Assembly: GCF_013373365.1 (NCBI RefSeq)
Contig: NZ_CP035925.1
Coordinates: 3,844,001 to 3,908,000 of the forward strand
Direction: 5' to 3'
Length of the DNA: 64,000 nucleotides
Origin: Lentibacillus sp. CBA3610
GTDB taxonomy: Bacteria; Bacillota; Bacilli; Bacillales; Amphibacillaceae
The translations under genes were made by a program, and so were the position numbers. The notes beneath the pieces were generated by a model. That model saw only the letters and a program-made list of their open reading frames with translations. It ran no database searches and was not told the origin of the DNA. Shown here one piece after another: positions 46,734 through 55,763 of the stretch; position 1 is the first letter of the stretch; every line of letters begins with the position of its first letter.

Positions 46734-46816
46734 ACGTTTAAGGGGGGATGTGTGGAGAAGAATTAGCGTAAGAGCGTATCCGGATTTAATTTCAAAAAAT
46801 GAAAGGAGAATTATTA

Positions 46817-47281
46817 ATGGCATTGGAAACGTTTAAAGCTACAGCACAGTTAGGTGAAAAATTGCAGGTTGAGACGCGGTCAAGAGGACATAAGGTGATT
46901 GTTGATGAGCCAGAAGATCTGGGAGGGACCGACACGGGCGAAAATCCCGTCGAACTGCTTCTTTCAGCACTCGGGGCCTGCCAATCGATCGCAGCACGGA
47001 CCTACGCGGATAAGTTTGGTGTCAACATTGAGGATTTGCGTATCGAGCTCGAGGGGGATATCGATTTGGATGGTTTCCTGAATAAAGCGGATGTACGTCC
47101 AGGCTTTTCCGATATAAGGTATAAACTGCATTTAAAAACCGATGCGCCGGAAGATAAAGTGAAGCAGTTTACTGAATTTGTCGAACAGCACTGCCCTGTG
47201 GGGGATACGATTGCGAATACCGTCAATCTTGTTTCTGCTGGTGTTGTTATTGAAAACAGTGAGGATACACCAGCGAGATAA
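46817..47281 (+). CDS. OsmC-family protein
   Basis: 154 residues from ATG 46817 behind GAAAGGAGAA. LQVETRSRGHKVIVDEPEDLGGTDTGENPVELLLSALGACQSIAART contains the first reactive cysteine (GACQS); the second is in EQHCPVGDTI. Both thiols and the GENPVELLL helix are those of OsmC/YhfA-type peroxidases, which reduce organic hydroperoxides or act on thiols. First gene after the tandem SAM riboswitches; 83 bp before the thiolase. In this context a sulfur-related role is possible but not shown. Confidence 0.87.
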   Translation: MALETFKATAQLGEKLQVETRSRGHKVIVDEPEDLGGTDTGENPVELLLSALGACQSIAARTYADKFGVNIEDLRIELEGDIDLDGFLNKADVRPGFSDIRYKLHLKTDAPEDKVKQFTEFVEQHCPVGDTIANTVNLVSAGVVIENSEDTPAR

Positions 47282-47364
47282 AACAGAGACATATAAAAAT
47301 TTAGTAAAAAAAATTAATAAGGGCCGACAACATAAGAGTTTTTGATGATAGGGAGGCAGGTACG

Positions 47365-48534
47365 ATGAAGACTGTTTTATTGGATGGGGTTAGAACACCT
47401 TTTGGAAAGTGGAAAGGGGCACTTTCCAAGCTGTCCGCTGTCGACCTGGGAACAAGCGCAGTGGCAGCATTATTACATCGTTATCCTGAAGCCAGGGAAG
47501 CAGATGGGGCCATACTTGCTCAAGTCATCCAGGCTGGAACAGGACAAAATCCCGCAAGGCAAGTTGCCTATCATGCTGGAATAGACCCGGAAACGCCTGC
47601 AATTACACTGAACAACGTATGTTTGGGAGGACTTGCAACGATCGCAGATGCTTCGCGGCGAATTCAACTCAATGAGGGCAATTTATTTCTTGTTGGCGGA
47701 TTTGACTCAATGACGAATGCCCCGCATACCGTGAATGTCCGAATGCAAAGCGGGATTGGGCATACACAGTTAAATGACACATTACAAAATGACGGACTGT
47801 GGTGTGCCTTAACGGATCAATCAATGGGAATGCTCACTGACCATTACAACCAAACTTATAACATATCCCGTCAGGAACAAGATGAATATGCAGTCCTATC
47901 CCAGCGACGGGCAGCTGATGCCCAAGCTAATGGTAAACTGGCAGATGAAATTGCTTCTATAACTGATTTACTGAAAGTAGACGAAGGAATTCGTGCGAAT
48001 ACAACGATTGAGAAGCTGAGCAATCTTTCTCCCGCTTTTTCTCAGGAGGGCACGATCACAGCGGGGAATGCCTCGCAAATGACTGACGGCGCAAGCATAG
48101 GCCTCGTAACGTCTGAAGAAAATGCGCAAAGCTTAAATCAAACACCACTTGCGGATATTATTGACTGGCAGGAAGTGGCAGGGCCTGATGCCAGTTTGCA
48201 AACGAAGCCGGCGAAAGCTATCAAAAATTTGCTGGAGAGACAACATTTATCCATTGACGATATTGATTTGTTTGAAATTAACGAAGCCTTTACCAGTGTA
48301 GTCATTGCCAGCTGCCGCGAATTAGGTGTTAACTGCGATCGTGTCAATGTCAATGGTGGAGCGATCGCTCTCGGTCACCCGCTTGGCGGCACCGGACTCC
48401 GGCTCGTATTAACGCTTGCGCATGAGCTGAAGCGACGTGGGGGCGGAAAAGGAATTGCCTCTTTATGCGGAGGTGGCGGCCAAGCATTCGCTCTCTTAAT
48501 AGAAGTACCAAAAACGAAAGGAGAATCAGCATGA
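47365..48534 (+). CDS. Acetyl-CoA acetyltransferase (thiolase)
   Basis: 389 residues, start behind GGGAGGCAGG. Nucleophile Cys86 in LNNVCLGGLATIADASRRI, then DQSMGMLTDHYN, NEAFTSVV, the general-base GGAIALGHPLGGTGLRL and CGGGGQAFALLIE. All catalytic parts of a type-II (biosynthetic/degradative) thiolase are present. It would split acetoacetyl-CoA plus CoA into two acetyl-CoA, completing the use of acetoacetate made by the ligase next to it. Overlaps that ligase by 4 bp. Under the S-box control region. An alternative acyl substrate cannot be excluded. Confidence 0.92.
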   Translation: MKTVLLDGVRTPFGKWKGALSKLSAVDLGTSAVAALLHRYPEAREADGAILAQVIQAGTGQNPARQVAYHAGIDPETPAITLNNVCLGGLATIADASRRIQLNEGNLFLVGGFDSMTNAPHTVNVRMQSGIGHTQLNDTLQNDGLWCALTDQSMGMLTDHYNQTYNISRQEQDEYAVLSQRRAADAQANGKLADEIASITDLLKVDEGIRANTTIEKLSNLSPAFSQEGTITAGNASQMTDGASIGLVTSEENAQSLNQTPLADIIDWQEVAGPDASLQTKPAKAIKNLLERQHLSIDDIDLFEINEAFTSVVIASCRELGVNCDRVNVNGGAIALGHPLGGTGLRLVLTLAHELKRRGGGKGIASLCGGGGQAFALLIEVPKTKGESA

Positions 48535-50474
48535 CAACGGAACTGACGCAGCAACGTTCCACGGTTCTTTGGGAGCCAGCCCGGAAAGATATTGAACAGT
48601 CACATATCAACGCTTTTGCAGCATTTGCCAATCAGCCTCTTTTTCCTTATGAAAGGCTGCATCACTGGTCCATTGCTCATTTAGATGAGTTTTGGTCAAA
48701 AGTGTGGGATTATACCGGGATTATTGGATACAAAGGAGAGCGGATTTACATACCAGCGGACTTCATGCCTGATGTCCAATGGTTCCCTGAAGCAGAATTG
48801 AATTTCGCTGAGAATTTACTAAGGGGTAACGATGAGCGGATCGTTGCCTATGAAGCAGATGAGGCGGGAATTCAATGCTCGATTCAGTTAAAAGAATTGA
48901 AACAACTTGTCGCCAAAGCACAAACAGGATTGAAACAATTGGGTGTTGAAAAAGGTGACCGGGTTGCCGGAGTGACAATCAACAACATTCAAGGCCTCGC
49001 TGCGTTAGTCGCAACGGTTTCACTTGGTGCGGTATGGACGTCTTGTTCTCCTGACTTTGGTGCAAAAGGCATGATTGATCGTATCGGGCAGGCCCAGCCA
49101 AAAGTGCTGATTTCTGTACTTTCCTATCAATATAAGCAAAAGCCGTTTGATATTACAGACAAGATCAAAGAAACCAGCGACGCTATCAGTAGTTTAACTG
49201 CCGTCGTCACACTGAACGGAGGGCTTGAATCGGATAAACTTGATATGCTTACGTGGGATTCATTATGTGATAATCAGGCGGAAGTACCTGAGTATACCAG
49301 GGTGCCATTCGAACATCCGCTGTATATTTTATATACTTCCGGGACGACCGGGCTGCCTAAGGCTATTGTCCATTCTGCCGGGGGGACTTTACTTCAGCAT
49401 GTTAAGGAGCACCAGCTGCATTGTGACGTGCACAAAAATGATGTTCTTTTTTGGTATACCAATACCGCCTGGATGATGTATCCATGGCTTGTGACAGGAC
49501 TGGCAAGTGAAACGGCAATTTTGTTGTATGATGGATCTCCTGTTCGGACTGATGATATCACACACCTTTGGCGAATTGCCGATCAAACAGGGGTCACCCA
49601 TTTTGGGACAAGCCCAAAATACTTAGAAACACTAATGAAAAACAATGTCGAGCTGCAGAGGGATTATCAGCTCGAGACGCTCAGGAGTATTTTGTCCTGC
49701 GGTGCGCCTTTAAGCGCTGAGCAATATGATTGGGTATATCAGACGATTAAACAGGACATTGTGCTTGCATCCATTTCCGGGGGCACTGAAATTATTGGCT
49801 GTTTCGTAATGGGCACACCGGCTCACCCTGTCCGCAAAGGCGAAATTACGTGCAAGGCGTTAGGAATGGCCGTCGATGTTCTTGACGAAAGGGGAGCGTC
49901 GGTTTATGCCGAAAAAGGTGATCTTGTTTGTACCCAGCCAGCTCCAAGCATGCCGATTACCTTTTATGGAAAAGACGGAGATGAACGTTATCGAAAAACT
50001 TACTTTTCAAAATGGCCGGGGATTTGGACGCATGGTGATTTTGTGGAGCAGACAGTTGATGAAACATTTATTATTTATGGACGGTCAGATACGACGTTAA
50101 ATCCTGGCGGCGTCCGGATCGGTACAGCGGAAATTTATAAAGTTGTCGAGCGGCATGCACAAGTCAAGGATTCTATAGTCTTTGGGCTGCCTGTTGATAA
50201 TGATGAAGAAATTGTTCTTTGTCTTGTGGCTGGTCAACAAGACGAGCAGTTAATCAAAGAGATTCGCCGGCAAATTCGGACGAATGCATCTCCCCGACAC
50301 GTTCCGAAACGGATTTACTTTGTAGACGAAATCCCATATACGATTAACGGAAAAAAGGTAGAAGGTGCAGCAAAAACTGAAGCGCTGGGAAATGAAGTGA
50401 AAAATAAAGCATCTTTAAGCAATCCAAACAGTTTAGCGGCTTTTACGAGATTGGTAGAAAGGAAGTATTACTAA
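48531..50474 (+). CDS. Acetoacetate-CoA ligase (acetoacetyl-CoA synthetase)
   Basis: 647 residues from ATG 48531 (AAAGGAGAA), overlapping the thiolase stop. ANL-superfamily adenylate former: P-loop YTSGTTGLPKAIVHS, SISGGTEIIGCF, GIWTHGDFVEQ, GRSDTTLNPGGVRIGTAEIY and the C-terminal lysine in YTINGKKVE. The N-terminal WSIAHLDEFWSKVWDYTGI and PDVQWFPEAELNFAENLLRG are specific to the acetoacetyl-CoA synthetase branch. Reaction: acetoacetate + ATP + CoA to acetoacetyl-CoA + AMP + PPi. It links the acetoacetate from carnitine cleavage (60968) to the thiolase. Confidence 0.9.
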   Translation: MTTELTQQRSTVLWEPARKDIEQSHINAFAAFANQPLFPYERLHHWSIAHLDEFWSKVWDYTGIIGYKGERIYIPADFMPDVQWFPEAELNFAENLLRGNDERIVAYEADEAGIQCSIQLKELKQLVAKAQTGLKQLGVEKGDRVAGVTINNIQGLAALVATVSLGAVWTSCSPDFGAKGMIDRIGQAQPKVLISVLSYQYKQKPFDITDKIKETSDAISSLTAVVTLNGGLESDKLDMLTWDSLCDNQAEVPEYTRVPFEHPLYILYTSGTTGLPKAIVHSAGGTLLQHVKEHQLHCDVHKNDVLFWYTNTAWMMYPWLVTGLASETAILLYDGSPVRTDDITHLWRIADQTGVTHFGTSPKYLETLMKNNVELQRDYQLETLRSILSCGAPLSAEQYDWVYQTIKQDIVLASISGGTEIIGCFVMGTPAHPVRKGEITCKALGMAVDVLDERGASVYAEKGDLVCTQPAPSMPITFYGKDGDERYRKTYFSKWPGIWTHGDFVEQTVDETFIIYGRSDTTLNPGGVRIGTAEIYKVVERHAQVKDSIVFGLPVDNDEEIVLCLVAGQQDEQLIKEIRRQIRTNASPRHVPKRIYFVDEIPYTINGKKVEGAAKTEALGNEVKNKASLSNPNSLAAFTRLVERKYY

Positions 50475-51634
50475 TGTCGCGCAATCCTCACGGAGCAATT
50501 ATTGGTATCGGCGAGCTGAAACCGGAACGCTATTCGCAAGGGAAAACAACACTGAGTTTAATCGCGGATTCAGTAAGAAAGGCGATTAAGGATGCTGGTA
50601 TTTCCAAAGATGTGGTTGACGGATTGCTTGTCGGTCCACAGGTTGGCGAGACACCCCAGCACGTTCCTGCAACCGTATCGGAATATTTAGGCATCAACCC
50701 GACAATGTCGAATATGGTAGATCTTGGTGGAGCGACGGGGCCTGGAATGATTTGGCGGGCAGCTGCTGCTATTAAAATGGGCATGTGCGAAACCGTCGTT
50801 TGTGTATTAGCGAACAAAAATGAAAAAGGCGAAACACTCCGTTCACCAAACCGCAATCCAATTCGGGAATTCGATGTACCATTTGGTGCTTTAGGTGCAA
50901 ATACTTCTTATGCATTATTGAAGCGGCTGCACATGGAAAAGCACGGGTCGACACAAGAGCAATTCGCAAAAATTGCTTATTGGTCAAGAAAAAATGCCCA
51001 GCTCAATCCAAATGCAATTTTTCACGGCAAGCCATTGGAACTGAATGACATTCTTTCATCGCCAATGATAGCTGATCCGCTTCATCTATTAGAAATCGTG
51101 ATGCCGGTCGCCGGTGGGGCGGCAATAATCGTTACCTCCAAAGATCGTGCGGAACAAGGGAAGCACAAACCCGTTTATTTGAAAGGTGCAGGCGAAAAAA
51201 TCACCCATCGTGCAGTAAGCCAGGCACCGGACATTGATGATTTGCCATTTCAATATTCAATTCCGTCTGCACTTCAGCAAGCGGAAATTGATATTCATGA
51301 CATTGATTTGTTGTCTCTATATGACTGTTATACCAGCGTTGTCGCCACACAATTAGAAAGCATCGGTCTCTGTGGGACCGGTGAATTTGGCTGTTTTATC
51401 GAAAATCATAGTTTTGGCCATGACGGGGACTATCCGCTAAACACGCATGGCGGTCAGCTCGGTTTTGGCCAGGCTGATTTAGCCGGGGGCATGTCACATG
51501 TGGTTGAAGCCGTCCACCAATTGCGAGGTGATGCAGAGCAACGACAAATTCCAAACGCCCGGCATGCACTTGTTACGGGTAATGGGGCAACTTTAAGCGA
51601 AACCACAGCACTTGTGTTGGGAGGCGTATCATGA
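50474..51634 (+). CDS. SCP-x/lipid-transfer-type thiolase
   Basis: 386 residues, start overlapping the ligase stop by one base (TAATG). Thiolase fold of the non-decarboxylating SCP-x/Ltp2 branch: GAIIGIGELKPERYSQGKTTLSLIADSVRKAIKDAGI, LVGPQVGETPQHVPATVSEYLGI, VDLGGATGPGMIWRAAAAI in place of the usual nucleophile motif, DCYTSVVATQLESIGLCG, NTHGGQLGFGQADLAGGMSHVVEAVHQLRG. The canonical nucleophilic Cys is absent there (GGATG), as in Ltp-type aldolases that work with a DUF35 partner. The next gene is such a partner. Retro-aldol or retro-Claisen cleavage of a CoA ester is likely; substrate unknown. Confidence 0.87.
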   Translation: MSRNPHGAIIGIGELKPERYSQGKTTLSLIADSVRKAIKDAGISKDVVDGLLVGPQVGETPQHVPATVSEYLGINPTMSNMVDLGGATGPGMIWRAAAAIKMGMCETVVCVLANKNEKGETLRSPNRNPIREFDVPFGALGANTSYALLKRLHMEKHGSTQEQFAKIAYWSRKNAQLNPNAIFHGKPLELNDILSSPMIADPLHLLEIVMPVAGGAAIIVTSKDRAEQGKHKPVYLKGAGEKITHRAVSQAPDIDDLPFQYSIPSALQQAEIDIHDIDLLSLYDCYTSVVATQLESIGLCGTGEFGCFIENHSFGHDGDYPLNTHGGQLGFGQADLAGGMSHVVEAVHQLRGDAEQRQIPNARHALVTGNGATLSETTALVLGGVS

Positions 51635-52044
51635 ACATTTCGTTACCGAAACCTGTCAAGACATCAATAAGTAAGCCGTTTTGGGACAGTATCGCTAAGG
51701 GCAGATTTTCACTCCAGTTCTGCGGTGACTGCAGCCATGCTATTTTCTACCCGAGGGCGCATTGTCCCCACTGCTTTAGTGATCAATTGACCTGGAAAGA
51801 GGCATCTGGACAGGGTAGATTAAAAACATGGAGTATCATTTATCGGACAGGTCATCCTGCCTGGCAGGAGAAAACCCCGTATGTCGTCGGTGTGGTGGAA
51901 TTGGAAGAAGGCCCTTCAATGCTGACACATTTGTTGATAGAACCAAGTGAGATTACCTATCAAATGAACGTTTCGGTCTCCTTTACGACAATTGAAGGCG
52001 AAGTACTGCCCTTTTTCAAGGCAAAAGGAGTGGAGATGCAATGA
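51631..52044 (+). CDS. DUF35 OB-fold/zinc-ribbon partner protein
   Basis: 137 residues, ATGA overlap with the thiolase. N-terminal helix (SISKPFWDSIAKGRFSLQFC), a rubredoxin-like zinc ribbon (CGDC...CPHC, four cysteines at about 31-49), then an OB fold (GRLKTWSIIYRTGHPAWQEKTPYVVGVVELEEGP). Such proteins form complexes with SCP-x-type thiolases, completing the active site and delivering acyl-CoA. Its tight coupling to the thiolase gene fits this. Complete. Confidence 0.9.
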   Translation: MNISLPKPVKTSISKPFWDSIAKGRFSLQFCGDCSHAIFYPRAHCPHCFSDQLTWKEASGQGRLKTWSIIYRTGHPAWQEKTPYVVGVVELEEGPSMLTHLLIEPSEITYQMNVSVSFTTIEGEVLPFFKAKGVEMQ

Positions 52045-52136
52045 TCCTGACTTATTTTTTGTTGGTCATTTTATGCTGGATAATCGGCATTGTTTTATGG
52101 AAAAAAATTTATGTCGGTAGAAAGGAGGAAAGCTGA
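52041..52136 (+). CDS. 31-residue membrane protein, possible symporter accessory
   Basis: ATG 52041 overlaps the DUF35 stop (ATGA) and the frame ends at 52136, 3 bp before the symporter start. One hydrophobic helix (ILTYFLLVILCWIIGIVLW) and a basic tail (KKIYVGRKEES). Translational coupling on one side, close spacing on the other and the GAAAGGAGGAA near its end, which serves the symporter, argue that it is real. Small single-helix subunits accompany several sodium:solute symporters; that role is inferred. Confidence 0.65.
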   Translation: MILTYFLLVILCWIIGIVLWKKIYVGRKEES

Positions 52137-52139
52137 GGC

Positions 52140-53637
52140 ATGCTAACTAGCTCGAGTGTTTTGTTATGGACGGTGTTATTCTATTGATCATTTAACTTTG
52201 CTCTTGTTACCTGGATTGGCAAGCGGGGAAGTGCTCATAGTCAAATCAATGAATGGCTTTGCTACAGCTCGGGGAAAGGTAAGTCCTGTGCTGGTTGGAG
52301 CCAGTTTTGCTACCTCCTACGCCAGTGCAAACTTGTTTATTGGTGTACCGGGACTTGCTTATGAATACGGTACTTCTGTTCTTTGGTATACGCTGGGTTG
52401 TTTTGGCATCTCCTGGATTGCCTTATTATTATTTGCCAAAGCCTTTTGGCGTTACGGAAAAAAACTCGGGCGTGTATCGACACTGCCTGAATGGCTGGGA
52501 AGACGTTACAATTCAAAAACGTTACAAGTCCTTGTTACTATATTGATTCTATTTAATGTCTTTTATATTGTCGGGCAAAATGTTGGTCTTGCGACGATCT
52601 TTGAAACCGTGATTGGCATCCCATATGAATGGGGAATAGTAATTGGTGTTACAATTACTATTCTTTATATCGGACTTGGCGGTGCATTCGCTCAAATGAT
52701 TACTGATGGGATTCAAGGAATCTTAATGGCAGTGACATCGGTTTTGATTATGGTCTCGTTGTTTTGGACAATCGGTGGCGGATTCAATGTCTTCGGCGTA
52801 TTGACAGAGCAATTAGCAGCGATTGATCCGAATTTAATTGCCGCAGTCGGCACTGATGGTCCATATAATAGTGTGCTTGCGATTATGGCTGTCCAATTCA
52901 TGTTATTCAGTTTTGTATTAATGCCTCACCTATTAAACAAAGTTTTATCAATTGAAACCGAAGAGGAGCTTGCTCCATTTACGATGTCTGCTGGAATTAT
53001 TTTGTGTATCATTTCCACATTAATGGTGCTCGGTGGGCTGGCAGCACGTGTCGTGTTCCCGACATTGGAAAGTGCCGATTCTGCGATACCGATGTACGTT
53101 ATTGAAGCTTTCCCTGGTGTGATTGCCGCGATAATAATTGTCGGAATTATTTCAGCAATCTTATCAAGCACAGACAGTTTGTACTTAGGAATTACAACCA
53201 GTATTGGAAACGACTTTTATCGAATACTGGCACCACTTTTTATGAAAAATATTTCAGCTGCTGAACTGGACCGAAAATCTGTAATAGCAGCTAAAGGTTC
53301 CCTGATTTTGGTTGGACTTGTATCACTCTATTTTTCATTGGAGCGTCCGGATTCATTGTCGATTCTGATCCAGTTTAGCTTTTCGGCGATAATCTCTGGA
53401 ATCATCGCACCGATTACTTTAGGCTATTTCTGGAAACATGCCAATAACTATGGCGCCATCGCTTCATTAATTACAGGAACAACACTTTATGTCGTATTTA
53501 CCTCATTTAATTTAGTTGAGAATATTTATCTGGCAATGTTTTTAAGTTCACTTGCCGGGTTTGCAGTTATGGGAGTAGTTAGTGCTATTACATCTAATGA
53601 GAGTGATCAGGATCTCCTCTTAAAAAAATCAAGTTAG
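52140..53637 (+). pseudogene. Sodium:solute symporter (SSS family) with two lesions near the start
   Basis: ATG 52140 follows AAAGGAGG and gives MLTSSSVLLWTVLFY, then TGA at 52185-52187 and SFNFALVTWIGKRGSAHSQINE; at about 52250 the frame shifts to FATARGKVSPVLVGASFATSYASANLFIGVPGLAYEYG, which stays open to 53637. The core of about 460 residues has all SSS features (RYNSKTLQVLVTILILFNVFYIVGQNVGLATIFETV; ISAILSSTDSLYLGITTSIGNDFYR, the sodium site). An in-frame GTG at 52156 would give a wrong first 35 residues. Either newly inactivated or two sequence errors. Probable substrate: an organic acid used by the operon. Confidence 0.75.
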
Positions 53638-53689
53638 TATGGTTATTACGGACCGGTTCCAATTTCAGCAGATTATAATCCGAAGTGGA

Positions 53690-53920
53690 TCAAACGGAAA
53701 AGATGTTGTCGGTGCAGGTAGTCCATCAATTCCGAGGCATGCATTACAGGAATGAAGAAGGTGCAGCAACACCTTCTTCACAAAGATATTTGCTGCGATG
53801 GGCTCAGGGGACGATTGCCCAAACCGCATGCTTCACAGGCGAGAAGACCCCCACTTCAATTTTGGGAAGGCAACAGTCCAAAATAAGTGGGGGATAAATC
53901 GTCTTCGGACAAAGGATGGC
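53690..53920. other. Strongly structured non-coding region
   Basis: Two stable hairpins: GAAGAAGGTG/CACCTTCTTC (53753-53778, loop 6) and CCCCCACTT..ATTTTGG/CCAAAAT.AGTGGGGG (about 53848-53894). The second, preceded by CACAGGCGAGAAGAC, resembles right-end hairpins of TnpB elements. An open frame across it (53685-53897) looks accidental. Confidence 0.5.
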
Positions 53921-54180
53921 TGACTGTAAGGATGTCTTAAAGAATAGTCCTCAACATTTTATCTATGCAGACGTTTTTGGTATCGTTATCATGAATGTGA
54001 TAATCTATTTATTATGTACCAAATGGTTTAATAAATGCTGCATAATTGAAAAGGGCACACTTAAAATATCATTCGGGGCAAATTTGGAGTGAAGATTGTA
54101 CCGAGGTAGAGGACAAGCCGTGAACATCAGGGGTAGAAGTAAAAGTTAAAGATTCTAAACAACGCAGGAGGGCTATCAGC
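53921..54180. other. Gap between the symporter genes
   Basis: No gene recognised. A faint membrane-protein-like trace (VFGIVIMNVIIYLLCTKW near 53970-54030) may be a remnant. The next ribosome binding site is CGCAGGAGGG at about 54164. Confidence 0.4.
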
Positions 54181-55575
54181 ATGGAATTAACTAACAATCC
54201 AGCATTACTATGGTATGTCGGCGGATATGGCATTGTTATGATCATACTTGGTATCTATTTTTCCAGGAAAATCAAAAACAGCGAAGACTTTATTCTGGCC
54301 GGGAAAGGACTCGGAACGTTCGTTTTGGCAGGAACATTGCTGGCAACATGGACAGGGAGCGGCAGTATTACAGGCGGCGAAACATCAATGGCCTATACAT
54401 ATGGCATTATACCAGCACTCATAATGACCATACCGACATTGGCGGGTATCACCATTCTTTATTTTGTTGCTCCGAAAATCCGTGAATTCGGCAAATTTAC
54501 AGTTTCCGGAATACTGGAGGCTAAATACGGCAAGACGGCTCGAATGATAGCAAGTATCATTATTATTTTGGCATTTGTCGGAATTGTCTCTTATGCTATG
54601 ACAGGACTTGGGTTTGTATTAAACGTAACGACTGGCATGTCTGTTGAGATTGGAACAATTATCGGTGCTATCCTTATCATTTTCCTTGCAACGATTGGCG
54701 GACTCCGATCGGTTGCACCAACAGATGCCATCAGCGCTTTTCTTGCTATTATCGGTTTGTTTATTGCCCTTCCGGTGATGTTTTCTATTGCCGGAGGATG
54801 GGATCAAATAACGGCAAATGTACCAGAACAACATTTGACAGCAACTGGAACATTGACTACCGTTCAGCTGTTGGGTTTTTTATTGCCTTCCTTCTTCCTT
54901 TTATTAGGGGATCAGAACATGTATCAACGCCTTGCTGCATCAAAAGGAGGCAGTACTGGAAAAAAAGCACAAATCGGCTGGTTGGTAGGAATACTGCTTA
55001 TTACACCAACGATTTCTCTCATCGCATTTACGTCACGATCCCTTTTTCAGGATATCGACCCAGGTATGGCACTGATTGGAACAACAACGGTACTGCCAAC
55101 TATAGTTGGTGGCATTTTGCTTGCAGCTGCAGCAGCGTTTATTGTCACGACCGGCAACTCCTATTTGCTTTCGGCCGCAACCAATGTGACATATGATATT
55201 ATTGGGAAATACTTTAAAACAGACGCAACAGACCGACAGCTGGTGTTGACGACAAAGATATTTATTGTCTTATTGGGAGTCTTATCCTTCATATTGGGAA
55301 ACTATTTTCCAACCGTGCTGGAGGTACAAATGTACGCCTATACGGTTTATGGCGCCGGTTTGACACCTGCTTTACTAGCTGTTTTCTTTTGGAAGCGTGT
55401 CAATGCAAAAGGTGGTATCTCCTCCATGATTACAGGCGTAGGAACGACACTTATTTGGGAAGTCGTTCTCAGCAAGCCTTTTGAACTTAACAGTGTCATT
55501 ATTGCCATTCCAGTAGCTGTGATTGTACTGATTGTTGTGACATTGATGACGACAGATCAAACAAATTCCAAATAG
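54181..55575 (+). CDS. Sodium:solute symporter (SSS family), intact
   Basis: 464 residues with about 13 helices. NSEDFILAGKGLGTFVLAGTLLATWTGSGSITGGETSMAYTYG is the conserved first half of the LeuT-like core; SVAPTDAISAFLAIIGLFIALPVMF and AAAAAFIVTTGNSYLLSAATNVTYDIIGKYF (sodium-site helix 8 equivalent) follow. It differs clearly from the broken symporter upstream. It ends with its own terminator. Proline, pantothenate, betaine or a carboxylate are possible substrates; the sequence does not decide. May back up the damaged symporter. Confidence 0.88.
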   Translation: MELTNNPALLWYVGGYGIVMIILGIYFSRKIKNSEDFILAGKGLGTFVLAGTLLATWTGSGSITGGETSMAYTYGIIPALIMTIPTLAGITILYFVAPKIREFGKFTVSGILEAKYGKTARMIASIIIILAFVGIVSYAMTGLGFVLNVTTGMSVEIGTIIGAILIIFLATIGGLRSVAPTDAISAFLAIIGLFIALPVMFSIAGGWDQITANVPEQHLTATGTLTTVQLLGFLLPSFFLLLGDQNMYQRLAASKGGSTGKKAQIGWLVGILLITPTISLIAFTSRSLFQDIDPGMALIGTTTVLPTIVGGILLAAAAAFIVTTGNSYLLSAATNVTYDIIGKYFKTDATDRQLVLTTKIFIVLLGVLSFILGNYFPTVLEVQMYAYTVYGAGLTPALLAVFFWKRVNAKGGISSMITGVGTTLIWEVVLSKPFELNSVIIAIPVAVIVLIVVTLMTTDQTNSK

Positions 55576-55594
55576 CAAGGTAGGATTTTATTAG

Positions 55595-55629
55595 AAAAAC
55601 TGGGCAAAACGCGTGCCCAGTTCTTTTCT
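55595..55629 (+). terminator. Terminator of the symporter operon
   Basis: ACTGGGC (55599-55605), loop AAAACGCGT, GCCCAGT (55615-55621), then TCTTTTCT. Confidence 0.85.
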
Positions 55630-55639
55630 ATATGAAAAC

Positions 55640-55763
55640 CGTTTGCAGCAATGAAGGTGAATGGTGTTATTTGACTGATAACTCTTTTCCCGGTAAATTT
55701 TACAATCAAAAAAAGAAGGAAAAAACCAATAATGATTTCAATCGTTAATGACGTGATATCCAT
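55640..55763 (-). pseudogene. YetF-like (DUF421) membrane protein, N-terminal stub
   Basis: ATG 55763 on the minus strand: MDITSLTIEIIIGFFLLFLIVKFTGKRVISQITPFTFIAA is the start of DUF421/YetF proteins (first helix, then the TGKRxISQhTPFxFI motif). After about 40 residues the sequence turns into unrelated DNA next to the symporter terminator. The remaining ~80 percent is gone. Confidence 0.7.

Noticed and set aside
53685..53897. 70-codon frame after the symporter
   Set aside because: It spans two strong hairpins and has no ribosome binding site or protein-like composition.
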